64,000 nt of DNA from a virus (IMGVR_UViG_3300023276_000007:1-64000); one strand, 5' to 3'. Positions 32,599 to 41,459 are shown, counted from the stretch's first letter. A program made the numbers and translations. The notes: generated by a model not told the origin, from the sequence alone.

Positions 32599-33402
32599 AT
32601 GGATAAAGAAGCACAGATAGTAGAAGCCCTACAAGGCGCAGGCTCTAGTATTATGGACTCCCTAAAGAATGCCCCTGACAAGGTATCCGAATTCTGGGGC
32701 GGCTTATCAGATGCTCAAAAATCTACCGTACTAAATTCTTTAGCTGGAGCTGCCGCAGGTGGACTTGGTTCTGGCTTATTAGGTGGTGGGCTAGGAGACT
32801 CAGCAGTCGCAGCACTACTAGGTGGTGGCGGAGCTGCTGGACTTACAATGGGATACAATTCACTATTCGGTGATTCTAGACTTCCATCTGAAGTTGCAAA
32901 TAGTCCTGGACTCATTGACAGATCCCTAAGCACAGTAGGCAACCCTGTACTAGGTAATCCTGGTACTTCTATCGGAGGTGCTCTTGGTGCCTGGATAGCA
33001 GGTAAGCATGGCGGACTACCTTTCTCTGATAAAGGAACTGTAGAAGGATTCGAGCAATGGGCTAATGAAGCCAAAAATCGTAAAGTCCCTACAAAAGCAA
33101 ACCTCGGACTAGGTAAAGACATTGATGCTAAAAAACTTTTAGGTAAAATTAGAGATGCTGCAGGAACAGGCAGTGCTTTAGATCCTGAAGCAAGAGGTTT
33201 TAAAAACCTTGCCAAAAGAATTCTTTCCGGAGACTTCGGTGCGGTACTAGATCCTCAGTTAGGTACTAGAGGTATACTAGAGCAAGCCACACAAGGTACA
33301 GGAGCTTCTAGGTTCATGCCTAACAGAGCTGCTTGGATGGCGTTACCAGCAGGCTTAGCTGCCGGTGCTATGGCAGATAAATATGTACAGGGAGAGTTAT
33401 AA
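32599..33402 (+). CDS. Glycine-zipper protein, 267 aa
   Basis: The N-terminal helix (KEAQIVEALQGAGSSIMDSL) is followed by a long Gly/Ala-rich hydrophobic region at about residues 50-95 (SLAGAAAGGLGSGLLGGG ... GGGGAAGLTMG), a classical glycine zipper, and another at 115-135. The C-terminal half is more polar, ending in a hydrophobic Ala/Gly segment (AWMALPAGLAAGAMAD). No catalytic motif. TAATG coupling to the prohead protease gene. A membrane-interacting virion protein is the best guess. Confidence 0.55.
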   Translation: MDKEAQIVEALQGAGSSIMDSLKNAPDKVSEFWGGLSDAQKSTVLNSLAGAAAGGLGSGLLGGGLGDSAVAALLGGGGAAGLTMGYNSLFGDSRLPSEVANSPGLIDRSLSTVGNPVLGNPGTSIGGALGAWIAGKHGGLPFSDKGTVEGFEQWANEAKNRKVPTKANLGLGKDIDAKKLLGKIRDAAGTGSALDPEARGFKNLAKRILSGDFGAVLDPQLGTRGILEQATQGTGASRFMPNRAAWMALPAGLAAGAMADKYVQGEL

Positions 33403-34847
33403 TGAGCGGGATGACCAAACTGATCTATAACGACAGTATGATAGACAGTAACTCTGAGTTCAGTATCCGTATCGTAGAAGATACCTCTACCCTAACAAAA
33501 CAAGCTTCTGTCTTTTCTAAAGTAGCAAAAGACATCCAGCCAGATAAAGATCATGTAGGCATACACGTCATAGCACTTGGTGAGTCCGAGCGTTATGGTT
33601 TCAATAGAAATGGTGATGCCTTCACTAAGAAAGCCTGTATCGAATCTCACCCTACCTTTGTTAAGCATGGTCATGTATATGAGCATCACCAGAACAAAGA
33701 CCCCGAGAAGAAGCTAGGGGACATCGTTAAGTCTGCCTACAATGAAGATATGGGTCGTATAGAACTATTCATACATGCACATAAAGACAAGGCCGAGACG
33801 CACCTGAACAAGCTGGCATCTAGTGGTGAAGTACCAGTGTCTATGGCATGTAGAGTAAAGGAAGACCGCTGCTCCGTATGTGACCAGCTAAGATCTTCTA
33901 GCAAAGACCCTCGCCAGTGTTCTCATATAGCTATGAGTCTAGGTAAGACTGCAGAAGACGGTCAGGTCATTGGTACATATAATGACCACCCTAAATTTTT
34001 TGATATTAGTTTCGTCTATCGTCCAGCAGACAGAATTGCTTGGAACCTTAATAAGACAGCCAGCGCCGCAGGTGTTGATAGTGTTAAACTAGCAGAGGAC
34101 GCAGGTTTGTGGACTCCGCCAGAACTTATTATGGAAGACGGCGCACCTTTTGATAAGCTTGATATCTTGAAGAAGATGGCAAGCTTTGAAGATAAGTACC
34201 GCAGCATTGCACAGAGAGGACCTCAAGACCCTTGGGAAACTCAAATGTGGGAGCTACGTAAAGCCGCTTATGCAACATCAGTACCTGATGCTTATATAAG
34301 TGACCTGCGTAGGTACGAGCCCGAAGATGTACTTTCCAATTTGGCGAGGAACAAGGTTATACTTGATCCGGAATCTTATTGCAAGTACGCTATGGGTATA
34401 GACCTAGGCCAATTGCGTCCGCATTTGGGTGAGGTTAAGAAGGCCTGTGATGGACTCTTTACTAGATTGTTAAAAGAAGGTAAGGCGTATGAGGTTTGTA
34501 GTGACAGTTACTATGACTTTATAACACCATCGAAGTATGTAATACCGCAAGCAAGTACACTGGACGCTAAGGTGGCAATGGTTAAAAGTGCGTCGTCTTT
34601 CTCAGATGACTACGTATTTAAACGTGCTGTTGATGCAACCGCTTCAGGTTTGAATCCACAACTTAGTTGTAAAAGTGTACCATCAAGTACTATTTCTCAG
34701 GTTGCAAAAGTTGTGTCGGAGAAGTATGCTAGTTATAAACTGGCGAGTATTAACGCGATGCGGTATTTCCACCCATCTGAAAGTGTGGACCGCCAATTAG
34801 CCATATTGGCTGTTCAAAGCATGTTTAAGCAAGAATCAGGAGACTAG
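33402..34847 (+). CDS. Prohead maturation protease
   Basis: A protein of 481 aa. Residues about 45-180 resemble the herpesvirus-assemblin-like prohead protease fold (T4 gp21 / HK97-type): catalytic His91 in KHGHVYEHH and Ser147 in VPVSMACRV, spaced as in the family, with an acidic/His partner likely nearby. A CxxC...CxH zinc site (Cys157, Cys160, Cys173, His175) is inserted after the Ser strand. The C-terminal 250 residues are helical and dense in K-x-A (NLNKTASAAGV, LKKMASFED, MVKSASSF), consistent with self-cleavage. It is followed by scaffold, core, decoration and capsid genes, the expected order for a head-maturation unit. Confidence 0.8.
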   Translation: MSGMTKLIYNDSMIDSNSEFSIRIVEDTSTLTKQASVFSKVAKDIQPDKDHVGIHVIALGESERYGFNRNGDAFTKKACIESHPTFVKHGHVYEHHQNKDPEKKLGDIVKSAYNEDMGRIELFIHAHKDKAETHLNKLASSGEVPVSMACRVKEDRCSVCDQLRSSSKDPRQCSHIAMSLGKTAEDGQVIGTYNDHPKFFDISFVYRPADRIAWNLNKTASAAGVDSVKLAEDAGLWTPPELIMEDGAPFDKLDILKKMASFEDKYRSIAQRGPQDPWETQMWELRKAAYATSVPDAYISDLRRYEPEDVLSNLARNKVILDPESYCKYAMGIDLGQLRPHLGEVKKACDGLFTRLLKEGKAYEVCSDSYYDFITPSKYVIPQASTLDAKVAMVKSASSFSDDYVFKRAVDATASGLNPQLSCKSVPSSTISQVAKVVSEKYASYKLASINAMRYFHPSESVDRQLAILAVQSMFKQESGD

Positions 34848-34852
34848 GATAA

Positions 34853-36160
34853 ATGTCCACTTCAAAAACAATGAATGAAATACTCGCAGACACTAAGCAA
34901 TTTCTTAGCATCAAAGAAGCGAGTTTTGGTAAACAGGCCAAGGAAGAAGCTTTGGATAACCCCAACAGCATCCCTGGATCTGCCCATGATAAGCCTGTAG
35001 ACGATGGTGCATCTGCGCCAGACAAAGAAGTCCAACAGGAATTACCCCCGAACACTGCAAATAGCAACGCTGGTGCTACTGAAGCTGAAAAGCTTGAGTC
35101 AGGCCATGCTACAGATGCTACACAAGCTGTTCAGGATGTAGCCAAGAAACCTATGGTCAGTAGCGACTCAAACGCTAAAGAAGCTTCAGCTGGTGTTAAT
35201 GCACATGCTCAAGACCTTATTGACCTTATCGGTAACTTCAACAGCGAGAAGACTGCTGCGAGATCAGCCGTTGACGTTTTGACAGACGAGAAGTGTTCCA
35301 AGTGTGATAAGGAAGACTGCGACTGTGAAAAAGAAGACGATTCTGATGACTCCAAGGAAGCTTCGCAGGAAGAGTCCAAGGAAGCTACTGTTGGTGGTGA
35401 AATCGAACTTAGCAGAGATGTACTCGCTAAGATCGCTTGTACAATCCTTTCTACTGAAGAAGGTGTAAATTTCACAGAAACAATTTTACAAAAAGAAGCT
35501 GGAGCTCAGGCTGCTAGAGACACTATGGAGTTTCTAAACAAGCAAGCTGAAGACTCTGAAAAACAAGCTGCATATGATGCCGGACAGGAACATGCTGACC
35601 AGTTGATTAATGAAGCTGTTAAACAAGCTGAAGATGCTAGATTTGAGCAAGCTTATGAAGCAGGTCGTAATGACGCGATTAAGTTGGCACAAGCTACTTC
35701 TCCAGACGGCTCTATCGATTATAAAGCTCTCGGCGCTACTGTTGCTGCCGAAGCTGTTAAAAGAGCACAAGCTGAATTGATGGGTATGGACCCAGCAGCT
35801 ATGGACTCTGGTATCGGCGCTGACGAAGCTTTAGCTGGCATGGCTGGCGAAGGTGAAGAAGCAGGTGACGATATCGCTCCTGAGGAACTTGAAGCGGCAT
35901 TAGCCATGATGGTTCAGAGTGGAGAACTCTCGGAAGAAGAAGTTGCAGCTATTATGTCGCAGATCGGAGCCTCTGAAGGCGCTGAAGAAGCGGGTGAAGC
36001 TGTAGGCGCTATCGAGGGAGCTGCTCCAGAAGGTTTAGGCGAACTAGAAGGACTTGAGGGACTTGAAGAAGCTCCTGCAGGTATGGAAGTCGCTGCATCC
36101 GCTAGTGTTGAGAAGAGCTTTCTAAACGCGCTAGCTACGGTTAGAGCCAACAGCAAGTAA
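34853..36160 (+). CDS. Scaffold (core) protein
   Basis: A protein of 435 aa, acidic and predicted almost wholly helical, between the prohead protease and the capsid genes. A Cys cluster (KCSKCDKEDCDCEKEDD) lies near residue 145. I count by hand at least 13 K-x-A sites, which fits a scaffold that is fully degraded during maturation. A strongly acidic Gly/Glu segment occupies about residues 340-410. The C-terminus (VEKSFLNALATVRANSK) is basic and helical, the usual capsid-binding end of scaffolds. Confidence 0.75.
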   Translation: MSTSKTMNEILADTKQFLSIKEASFGKQAKEEALDNPNSIPGSAHDKPVDDGASAPDKEVQQELPPNTANSNAGATEAEKLESGHATDATQAVQDVAKKPMVSSDSNAKEASAGVNAHAQDLIDLIGNFNSEKTAARSAVDVLTDEKCSKCDKEDCDCEKEDDSDDSKEASQEESKEATVGGEIELSRDVLAKIACTILSTEEGVNFTETILQKEAGAQAARDTMEFLNKQAEDSEKQAAYDAGQEHADQLINEAVKQAEDARFEQAYEAGRNDAIKLAQATSPDGSIDYKALGATVAAEAVKRAQAELMGMDPAAMDSGIGADEALAGMAGEGEEAGDDIAPEELEAALAMMVQSGELSEEEVAAIMSQIGASEGAEEAGEAVGAIEGAAPEGLGELEGLEGLEEAPAGMEVAASASVEKSFLNALATVRANSK

Positions 36161-36170
36161 GGAGCTTACC

Positions 36171-36572
36171 ATGAGCAATGATAAAAATTTAGAAGAGATC
36201 CTCGAAAAGAGCGCTGCTTATGTCGAAGAGAGTCAGAAAGAGATTAGTAATCTCAACGCTGCACTTTCTAAGCAAGCTAGCGAAAAGCTAACAGAAAAGA
36301 AAGCTTTTGATCTCCAGGCCCAACGCACCGCTGCCATCTTAGCAGATCGCGGCGTTATTGAAGCAACTAAAGTTAACGACTTTGTCGACAAGCTAGCCTC
36401 CTCTCCGGTAGAGGCCTTGAAGACACTTGAAAAGTTAGCTAAACTTTTAGGTACTTCTTCGTTGGGAGGACCCTCTGCGGTAAAGGAGGCTTCGGCCTCT
36501 ACGGACACATGTCCATTTGTAGCAGAATTATTTCCAGAGCTGGGTAACTCCCGTTCTGGATTGGTAGATTAA
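36171..36572 (+). CDS. Head core/accessory protein, 133 aa
   Basis: Small helical protein between scaffold and decoration genes, with repeated K-x-A pattern (LEKSAAYVEES, LSKQASEKL, DKLASSPV, LEKLAKLLG, VKEASAST). It is probably a minor core component removed by the maturation protease. No other motif. Confidence 0.6.
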   Translation: MSNDKNLEEILEKSAAYVEESQKEISNLNAALSKQASEKLTEKKAFDLQAQRTAAILADRGVIEATKVNDFVDKLASSPVEALKTLEKLAKLLGTSSLGGPSAVKEASASTDTCPFVAELFPELGNSRSGLVD

Positions 36573-36595
36573 CATATTAAATTGAGGTAATTAAC

Positions 36596-37114
36596 ATGGC
36601 TAAAGGTCATTTTAACGTACTAAAAGGGGCTTATCCTTCTTTAGTGCAATTGGATAAAACCCTCAAGGTTAATGACGCTGTCACTAACCTTGTTAGAGGT
36701 AATTCCCTTCGAGTTGATACATCTGATAACACTTGGCTTAAGACTGCAGATGATGCAGCGTCTAAGGGTGCCGCTGGTACTCCTGGACCAATCATCTATT
36801 TTGCACTCCAAGACCAAGATCAAACAGATGTTGAGATGGCAGGCGCATTGACTGCACTTTCTTGCACAATGCCTATGGAAGTTGAAACGGATCAGTATAA
36901 CGGAACTCCTGCTTTAGGCGCACTACTTGTTGGTGGACTTGACGGTAAAGTTCAGGCTCATGCTGATGGAGAGACTGCGTGTGGCGTAGTTACTAAAGCT
37001 GAGTACCGTCGTTTTATCAACGATAAGACGGTCAGCGGAACTAGCACTAAAGGTGGATTCGGTATGGTATTAGGTTTTGCCACTATCTACTCACCTGACA
37101 TCGACGGAGTATAA
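36596..37114 (+). CDS. Capsid decoration/stabilisation protein candidate, 172 aa
   Basis: Beta-rich protein immediately before the major capsid gene, a place often taken by head decoration or stabilising proteins. It is rich in Gly, Asp and Thr, with a hydrophobic segment near the middle (GALTALSCTMPMEVET) and a C-terminus GFGMVLGFATIYSPDIDG. No membrane segment. ATG 36596 is preceded by TTGAGGTAA. Function by position and composition only. Confidence 0.6.
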   Translation: MAKGHFNVLKGAYPSLVQLDKTLKVNDAVTNLVRGNSLRVDTSDNTWLKTADDAASKGAAGTPGPIIYFALQDQDQTDVEMAGALTALSCTMPMEVETDQYNGTPALGALLVGGLDGKVQAHADGETACGVVTKAEYRRFINDKTVSGTSTKGGFGMVLGFATIYSPDIDGV

Positions 37115-37116
37115 TC

Positions 37117-38172
37117 ATGAGCGATAACATTCCAGTTTCAGTAATGAACAACAAAATTATGGAAGCGTTTAACGAAGGTAGCGATACCTCAATCAAGAAG
37201 GCACAAAGTGCCGCGACTGGTTTTACACGCATTCAGGTCCGTGAAGATTCTTTTACTTATAAGATCCTTCCTCCGGAAAAAGCTACAGATGACATTCTTA
37301 ATGTCTCTCTTGATAATGACATGCCTTCAGTTATTTGGGAAATCGAGCCAGATTCTCCAGGAGCTAAATGGGTACCACTTCAGTCTATTCCTGAAGGTGA
37401 GTATATCCAGGGTCGTCGTTACTTGATTCCTATGGCACGTATCGTTACTCCTAAGTTTACTAAGGACATCGACGAATTGCGTACCTACAGAATGGACCTT
37501 CGTAAAGTCCTTACTGACAACGCTATCAAAGACGGTCTCGCTGAGATTGACGGTAAGTGGATCGAAACCTGTGACGGTATCGTAATCGACCTTATGTGGT
37601 TGAACACTGCTACTGGCGCAACGACTGCTACAGTCTATGACCCAGATGCTGACACTTATACTGTTGCTAACCCTTACGCTGGTGACGGTGTTGCGGTTCA
37701 GACTCTTACAGGTAAAGTTCAGTACCGCAGATTCTCTGCTGGTCTTGACAGATCTGATATCGCCGAAGCTAAGAAGATGATGCCTTCTGGTTCACTCTTC
37801 CCAGGTTTCGAAGATAAGTTCCGTCTACGTAACTACCTAATGCTTATGAACGATGTTACTGCTCAGGACTTCCTGAAGTATCGTCGTGAAGACGCCGGTG
37901 GTGATCTATCTCAAGAATTGTTCGAGAACGGACTTACTCTTGAAAAGATCATGGGTATGAAGACCATTTACACTATTAAGGGCGGTATCGTTCCTGATGG
38001 TGTGGTTTATTTCTTCGCAGCTCCAGAGTTCCTTGGTAAGTTTTTCTATCTTACTGATTGGACTATGTACATGAAGAAAGAAGCTTACTTCATTGAATGC
38101 TTCGCTTACTGGCTTGGTGGATTCGCCATCGGTAACGTAGCTGCTGTCTGTCGTGCTGACTTTGTTGACTAA
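37117..38172 (+). CDS. Major capsid protein
   Basis: A protein of 351 aa in the standard place after protease, scaffold and decoration genes and just before a strong terminator. It has an N-terminal helical region that contains SIKKAQSAATGF near residues 25-36, a K-x-A site that would remove a short propeptide on maturation. Beyond it the chain has the pattern of an HK97-like capsid protein: a long spine helix region near 105-130, beta-rich P-domain strands, and a C-terminal A-domain with ECFAYWLGGFAIGNVAAVCR. No direct family assignment can be made by eye, but order and codon use leave little doubt. Confidence 0.8.
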   Translation: MSDNIPVSVMNNKIMEAFNEGSDTSIKKAQSAATGFTRIQVREDSFTYKILPPEKATDDILNVSLDNDMPSVIWEIEPDSPGAKWVPLQSIPEGEYIQGRRYLIPMARIVTPKFTKDIDELRTYRMDLRKVLTDNAIKDGLAEIDGKWIETCDGIVIDLMWLNTATGATTATVYDPDADTYTVANPYAGDGVAVQTLTGKVQYRRFSAGLDRSDIAEAKKMMPSGSLFPGFEDKFRLRNYLMLMNDVTAQDFLKYRREDAGGDLSQELFENGLTLEKIMGMKTIYTIKGGIVPDGVVYFFAAPEFLGKFFYLTDWTMYMKKEAYFIECFAYWLGGFAIGNVAAVCRADFVD

Positions 38173-38215
38173 AGAAGTTAACAAGTCCAGCAGCCCTATA
38201 GGCAGCTAGTTCTTA

Positions 38216-38253
38216 GGGGCGTCTGGTGATTGTAACCGACGCCCCTTTTTTTT
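38216..38253 (+). terminator. Strong intrinsic terminator after the capsid gene
   Basis: An 8-bp GC-rich stem, GGGGCGTC / GACGCCCC, can extend with a TGGT/ACC inner part and is followed by eight consecutive T's. It lies 43 bases after the capsid stop codon and 28 bases before the next start, so the neck and tail genes need readthrough or a promoter that I cannot see. Confidence 0.92.
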
Positions 38254-38281
38254 ATAACTCCTTACTTATAGGATAAAGCAA

Positions 38282-39160
38282 ATGATCGACGTAGAAAATC
38301 AGAACTGGATGGAAGGCTTTGTAAAAGAAAGCGCGAACTACGGGCTCAACCCAGACCAGACAAAAGAATTATTGGCGAATGCCACACATTTTCATATGTA
38401 TAAAGAAAGCGAAGCATATCGCGACGGTTTCGATAAAGAAGCTCAAAGATTTGGCGGACTAGGTAAAGCTCTTAAGGGTTTATTTGGTAAAGGCAAAGCT
38501 AAAGCTCCTAAAGTTAACTCTCCCAAGCTAGGACCTGTCAAGCCATTAGGCGGCAAGGCACCTAGAGTTCCAGCAACAGGCGCAGGAGCCGCAGCAGCAG
38601 GTATGGGCGCTATTAAGCCGATAGGTACTACAGCAGCTAAGGCAAAGGCAACAGCCGGAGCAGGTGCCGCAGCAGGCGCAGGTAAGAAGATGAAAGTTAA
38701 CTCTGAAAGTCTCAATAAGGCCAAAGACACCGCAGCCGCTTCAAGAGGGGCAGGTAGTAAGAGTACTAATAGCCAGAAGTCCACTACACCTAAAGATACT
38801 GCCGGCGAAACAGCAGCAGCAGGCGCAGAACAGTCTAAAGGATTCTTCAGTGGTACAGGAAGCGGCCTCAAAACTATGGGTACACTAGGACTAGGCGGTG
38901 CAGGCATGTATGGCCTTGGTAAAGCTCAAGAAGGTATTGAGAACCTTAGTAAAGGTGAAGACGAACTTGCTATGCAAAGTATCATGGAAGGCGGTGGTAG
39001 CGAATCATCCAAGATGCGCCAAATGCAGATGATGCTTAAACAAAAAGCTCAACGTGACTTTAACGCAGCTAGAGACACTTATGGCTTTGGTAAGGACAAA
39101 GGCGGCGGCGGTAGAAACTTCTACGGTATGAAGGACATCTACTCTGGCGCAGGAATGTAA
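38282..39160 (+). CDS. Protein with two GF tags, Ala/Lys-rich, 292 aa
   Basis: Two tag copies in the first 60 residues: NWMEGFVKESANYGLNPDQT (about 8-27) and AYRDGFDKEAQRFGG (about 44-58). A long Ala/Gly/Lys/Pro-rich low-complexity core follows, then a hydrophobic segment (LKTMGTLGLGGAGMYGL) and a helical C-terminus (MLKQKAQRDFNAARDTYGF). The hydrophobic segment and C-terminus are paralogous to the gene at 39170. ATG 38282 is preceded by TAGGATAA. Likely a virion protein; the doubled tag is unique in the window. Confidence 0.6.
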   Translation: MIDVENQNWMEGFVKESANYGLNPDQTKELLANATHFHMYKESEAYRDGFDKEAQRFGGLGKALKGLFGKGKAKAPKVNSPKLGPVKPLGGKAPRVPATGAGAAAAGMGAIKPIGTTAAKAKATAGAGAAAGAGKKMKVNSESLNKAKDTAAASRGAGSKSTNSQKSTTPKDTAGETAAAGAEQSKGFFSGTGSGLKTMGTLGLGGAGMYGLGKAQEGIENLSKGEDELAMQSIMEGGGSESSKMRQMQMMLKQKAQRDFNAARDTYGFGKDKGGGGRNFYGMKDIYSGAGM

Positions 39161-39169
39161 GGTACTATT

Positions 39170-39505
39170 ATGGATGAACATTGGTTACAAGGATTCATGC
39201 ACAGAGCCGAAGAGAGAGGGGTGGCACCCTCTGTCGCACAATCCCTGCTTAAAAAAGCAGGTTTAGGCGGCAGTCTTAAAACCTTAGGTACGTTAGGCCT
39301 AGGCGGAGCAGGTGCGTTAGGCGGACTAGCTCTAAAGGATACTATTGAAGACGTACAAAAGTCAGACAGTCAGGTAGATCTAGAACGGATGTTAGAGCAG
39401 ACGCAAAGTATGTCTGAAGGTTCTAGAGACGCATATATAGCTAATTACCTGAAAGACTTAATGAAGCGTAGACACGACAACGCTAAAGACATTTATAATC
39501 TATAA
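39170..39505 (+). CDS. GF-tagged protein, paralogue of 38282 gene, 111 aa
   Basis: Tag near the start (HWLQGFMHRAEERGVAPSVA, then LLKKAGLGG), then LKTLGTLGLGGAGALGGL, nearly identical to the hydrophobic segment of the upstream gene, and a matching helical C-terminus (LKDLMKRRHDNAKDIYNL). It looks like a compact version of the 292-aa protein without its Ala/Lys linker. Probably a duplication product. No other function visible. Confidence 0.6.
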   Translation: MDEHWLQGFMHRAEERGVAPSVAQSLLKKAGLGGSLKTLGTLGLGGAGALGGLALKDTIEDVQKSDSQVDLERMLEQTQSMSEGSRDAYIANYLKDLMKRRHDNAKDIYNL

Positions 39506-39517
39506 GGGGTATTAGTA

Positions 39518-39952
39518 ATGGCTGACACACCGCAAGGAAATCCTGGGTTCATATCCGAAATGGATATAAGAATCTGGTTACGTGATACAGATCCGGAAGC
39601 GAACACGTTGTTACTTGACTTAGAGTTCAGCCCTGAAGAGATCCGTACAGCGCAGACCTTTGCTGTGGACCGATGGAATGAGACACCTCCTTTCGTCGCT
39701 CGGTATAGCGTTGCCACATTCCCATGGCGCTGGAACCTACTAAGAGGCACTGTAGCTAACCTGCTAACAATAGCAGGGCATCGCTACCGTAGGAACCACC
39801 TAAACTATAACGTACCAGGTGGTGCTATTAACGATCAAGATAAAGCTCCGGCATATGATGCTGCCGCTGCTAAACTATCCGCAGAGTATGGTCAGTTCAT
39901 TCATGATAAGAAGATCGAACTTAACATCGAAGGCGGATGGGGGTGGACTTAA
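39518..39952 (+). CDS. Neck/head-tail connector protein candidate, 144 aa
   Basis: Begins with a short polar arm, then a helical domain typical of head-tail connectors (IRIWLRDTDPEANTLLLDLE; FSPEEIRTAQTFAVDRWNE) and ends with YGQFIHDKKIELN. It lies between capsid and tail genes. The next gene starts in a TAATG overlap. No signature motif, so assignment rests on order and fold pattern. Confidence 0.55.
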   Translation: MADTPQGNPGFISEMDIRIWLRDTDPEANTLLLDLEFSPEEIRTAQTFAVDRWNETPPFVARYSVATFPWRWNLLRGTVANLLTIAGHRYRRNHLNYNVPGGAINDQDKAPAYDAAAAKLSAEYGQFIHDKKIELNIEGGWGWT

Positions 39953-40746
39953 TGCCAGAAGTCACCTGCGATATCTTTCAACAATTTGACATATTTCCGA
40001 ATTACTATGGTGGTTTTACTTTCGGATGGTTACTTAAAAAGCAGGCTGAGGTTCCTCAGCCTTTGGTGTTTAACGTACAGTACTCTCCAACAGGCCTAAG
40101 CGATTGGGAAGATCACTCCCCCGCTGTAGAGGGTTACACTTGGGCAGAAGAATGCCGTAACCGTAAAAATAAAAATAACAATTTATTCTTCAGGGTTAAA
40201 GCAACCTTCGGGGAAGACAACGACGTATGCTACTCTGATGTACAGACAGCCTTTGGTGGTCAAGAGTTAAAGGCGTATGCCTACTCTAAAGAAATCATGC
40301 GTAAAGAAGTCCTACAGATGAGAGGGCTTGCTGGCGTTGAGATAAACATTTTCAAGAAGATGCATAAGGGTGAAGAGTGTACAGAATGCTTAGACCCTAT
40401 CACTAAGAAGGTTATGGACCCTACCTGTGAGGTCTGTGGTGGAACTGGATTCCTCGATGGTTGGTACGGGCCTTTCCCTGCATTCGGAACTTTTAGCGTA
40501 AGAACTATACATAAGAAGCATGCCAAAGATGGCGCTTTCGTAGAAGACGATAGAGGACATAAGATAAGATTAGTTGGCAGTCCTTTATTACTTCGTGACG
40601 ATATGATAGTGGACACGACTAATAACCTACGTTATATTGCTAACATAATCAGTAACTTAACTGAATTAAGAAGGATTGCCGTAATCCAAGAAATAACAGC
40701 CAATGAGCTGGAGACTTCGGATATAAGATATAGCGTAGGTATATAA
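39952..40746 (+). CDS. Neck protein candidate with zinc site, 264 aa
   Basis: I start at ATG 39952, which overlaps the upstream stop (TAATG). The N-terminal 85 residues are beta-rich. Then come two Cys pairs, ECTEC and CEVCGGTGF (about 20 residues apart), a DnaJ-like zinc ribbon. The C-terminal part is beta-rich. In myoviruses, proteins at this position close the head or attach the tail. TAATG coupling to the next gene. Confidence 0.55.
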   Translation: MPEVTCDIFQQFDIFPNYYGGFTFGWLLKKQAEVPQPLVFNVQYSPTGLSDWEDHSPAVEGYTWAEECRNRKNKNNNLFFRVKATFGEDNDVCYSDVQTAFGGQELKAYAYSKEIMRKEVLQMRGLAGVEINIFKKMHKGEECTECLDPITKKVMDPTCEVCGGTGFLDGWYGPFPAFGTFSVRTIHKKHAKDGAFVEDDRGHKIRLVGSPLLLRDDMIVDTTNNLRYIANIISNLTELRRIAVIQEITANELETSDIRYSVGI

Positions 40747-41459
40747 TGAGCAAATCAGTAGAAAGACTTAACCTGGAAGATCAGCAGGCAGAATCACGGC
40801 TTAAAGACCCTACGCAGGTTAAGCCGTTGGAAACTATTGCTACCTACTTTCAGATGCGCCGCGACCCAGTAGTTCTTGAGGGAGGATTCCTGGAGATACT
40901 CCGCGCCATGTACAGTTTTGAGGATAACCTGTTACACCACACTAAACCATGGGACCCTTCCGGTAAAACGAAAGGCTCTCCATATATAGACGTGGATAGC
41001 ACCTGGGAAGACTCAGAAAACAACCCATACCCTATGGTGATCGTTGCCTTAGGGGATTTAAAATACTCAACTCAAGGTGTGCAAGGCTTAGGTGATAATG
41101 CCGGCTATAATCTAGAGGAAGGTATACAATATCAGGCTCGTGTAGTTAACGGGACTGTAACATTCAATCACATTGGAAAATCAAAATCGCAAGTTCTTTC
41201 ATATCAGGCGTCTACGTTAGATATGGTTGACTCTTTTGCGGAGATGATTAAGAGGGACTTATGTTTTGAAAAATTTGATGTGACTGATATATTTAAACCA
41301 AGGCAGCGTAAAGACCAACCACGTGAGTGGGAAGCCGGTGTTAGATCGCAGTTCAGGTTCCAGGAATTCTTTGGTAATAAGCAGGAATCACCTAAACTTA
41401 AACAAATGTCTATTAAGATGAAATCTGGTTTAGACCAAAGATTCAAAATGGTACAATAA
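40746..41459 (+). CDS. Tail completion/terminator protein candidate, 237 aa
   Basis: Lies immediately before the sheath gene, where tail-terminator or head-tail joining proteins are found. The chain is alpha/beta with a central Gly/Tyr-rich loop and a basic C-terminus (KLKQMSIKMKSGLDQRFKMV). No specific motif. Function by position only. Confidence 0.5.
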   Translation: MSKSVERLNLEDQQAESRLKDPTQVKPLETIATYFQMRRDPVVLEGGFLEILRAMYSFEDNLLHHTKPWDPSGKTKGSPYIDVDSTWEDSENNPYPMVIVALGDLKYSTQGVQGLGDNAGYNLEEGIQYQARVVNGTVTFNHIGKSKSQVLSYQASTLDMVDSFAEMIKRDLCFEKFDVTDIFKPRQRKDQPREWEAGVRSQFRFQEFFGNKQESPKLKQMSIKMKSGLDQRFKMVQ

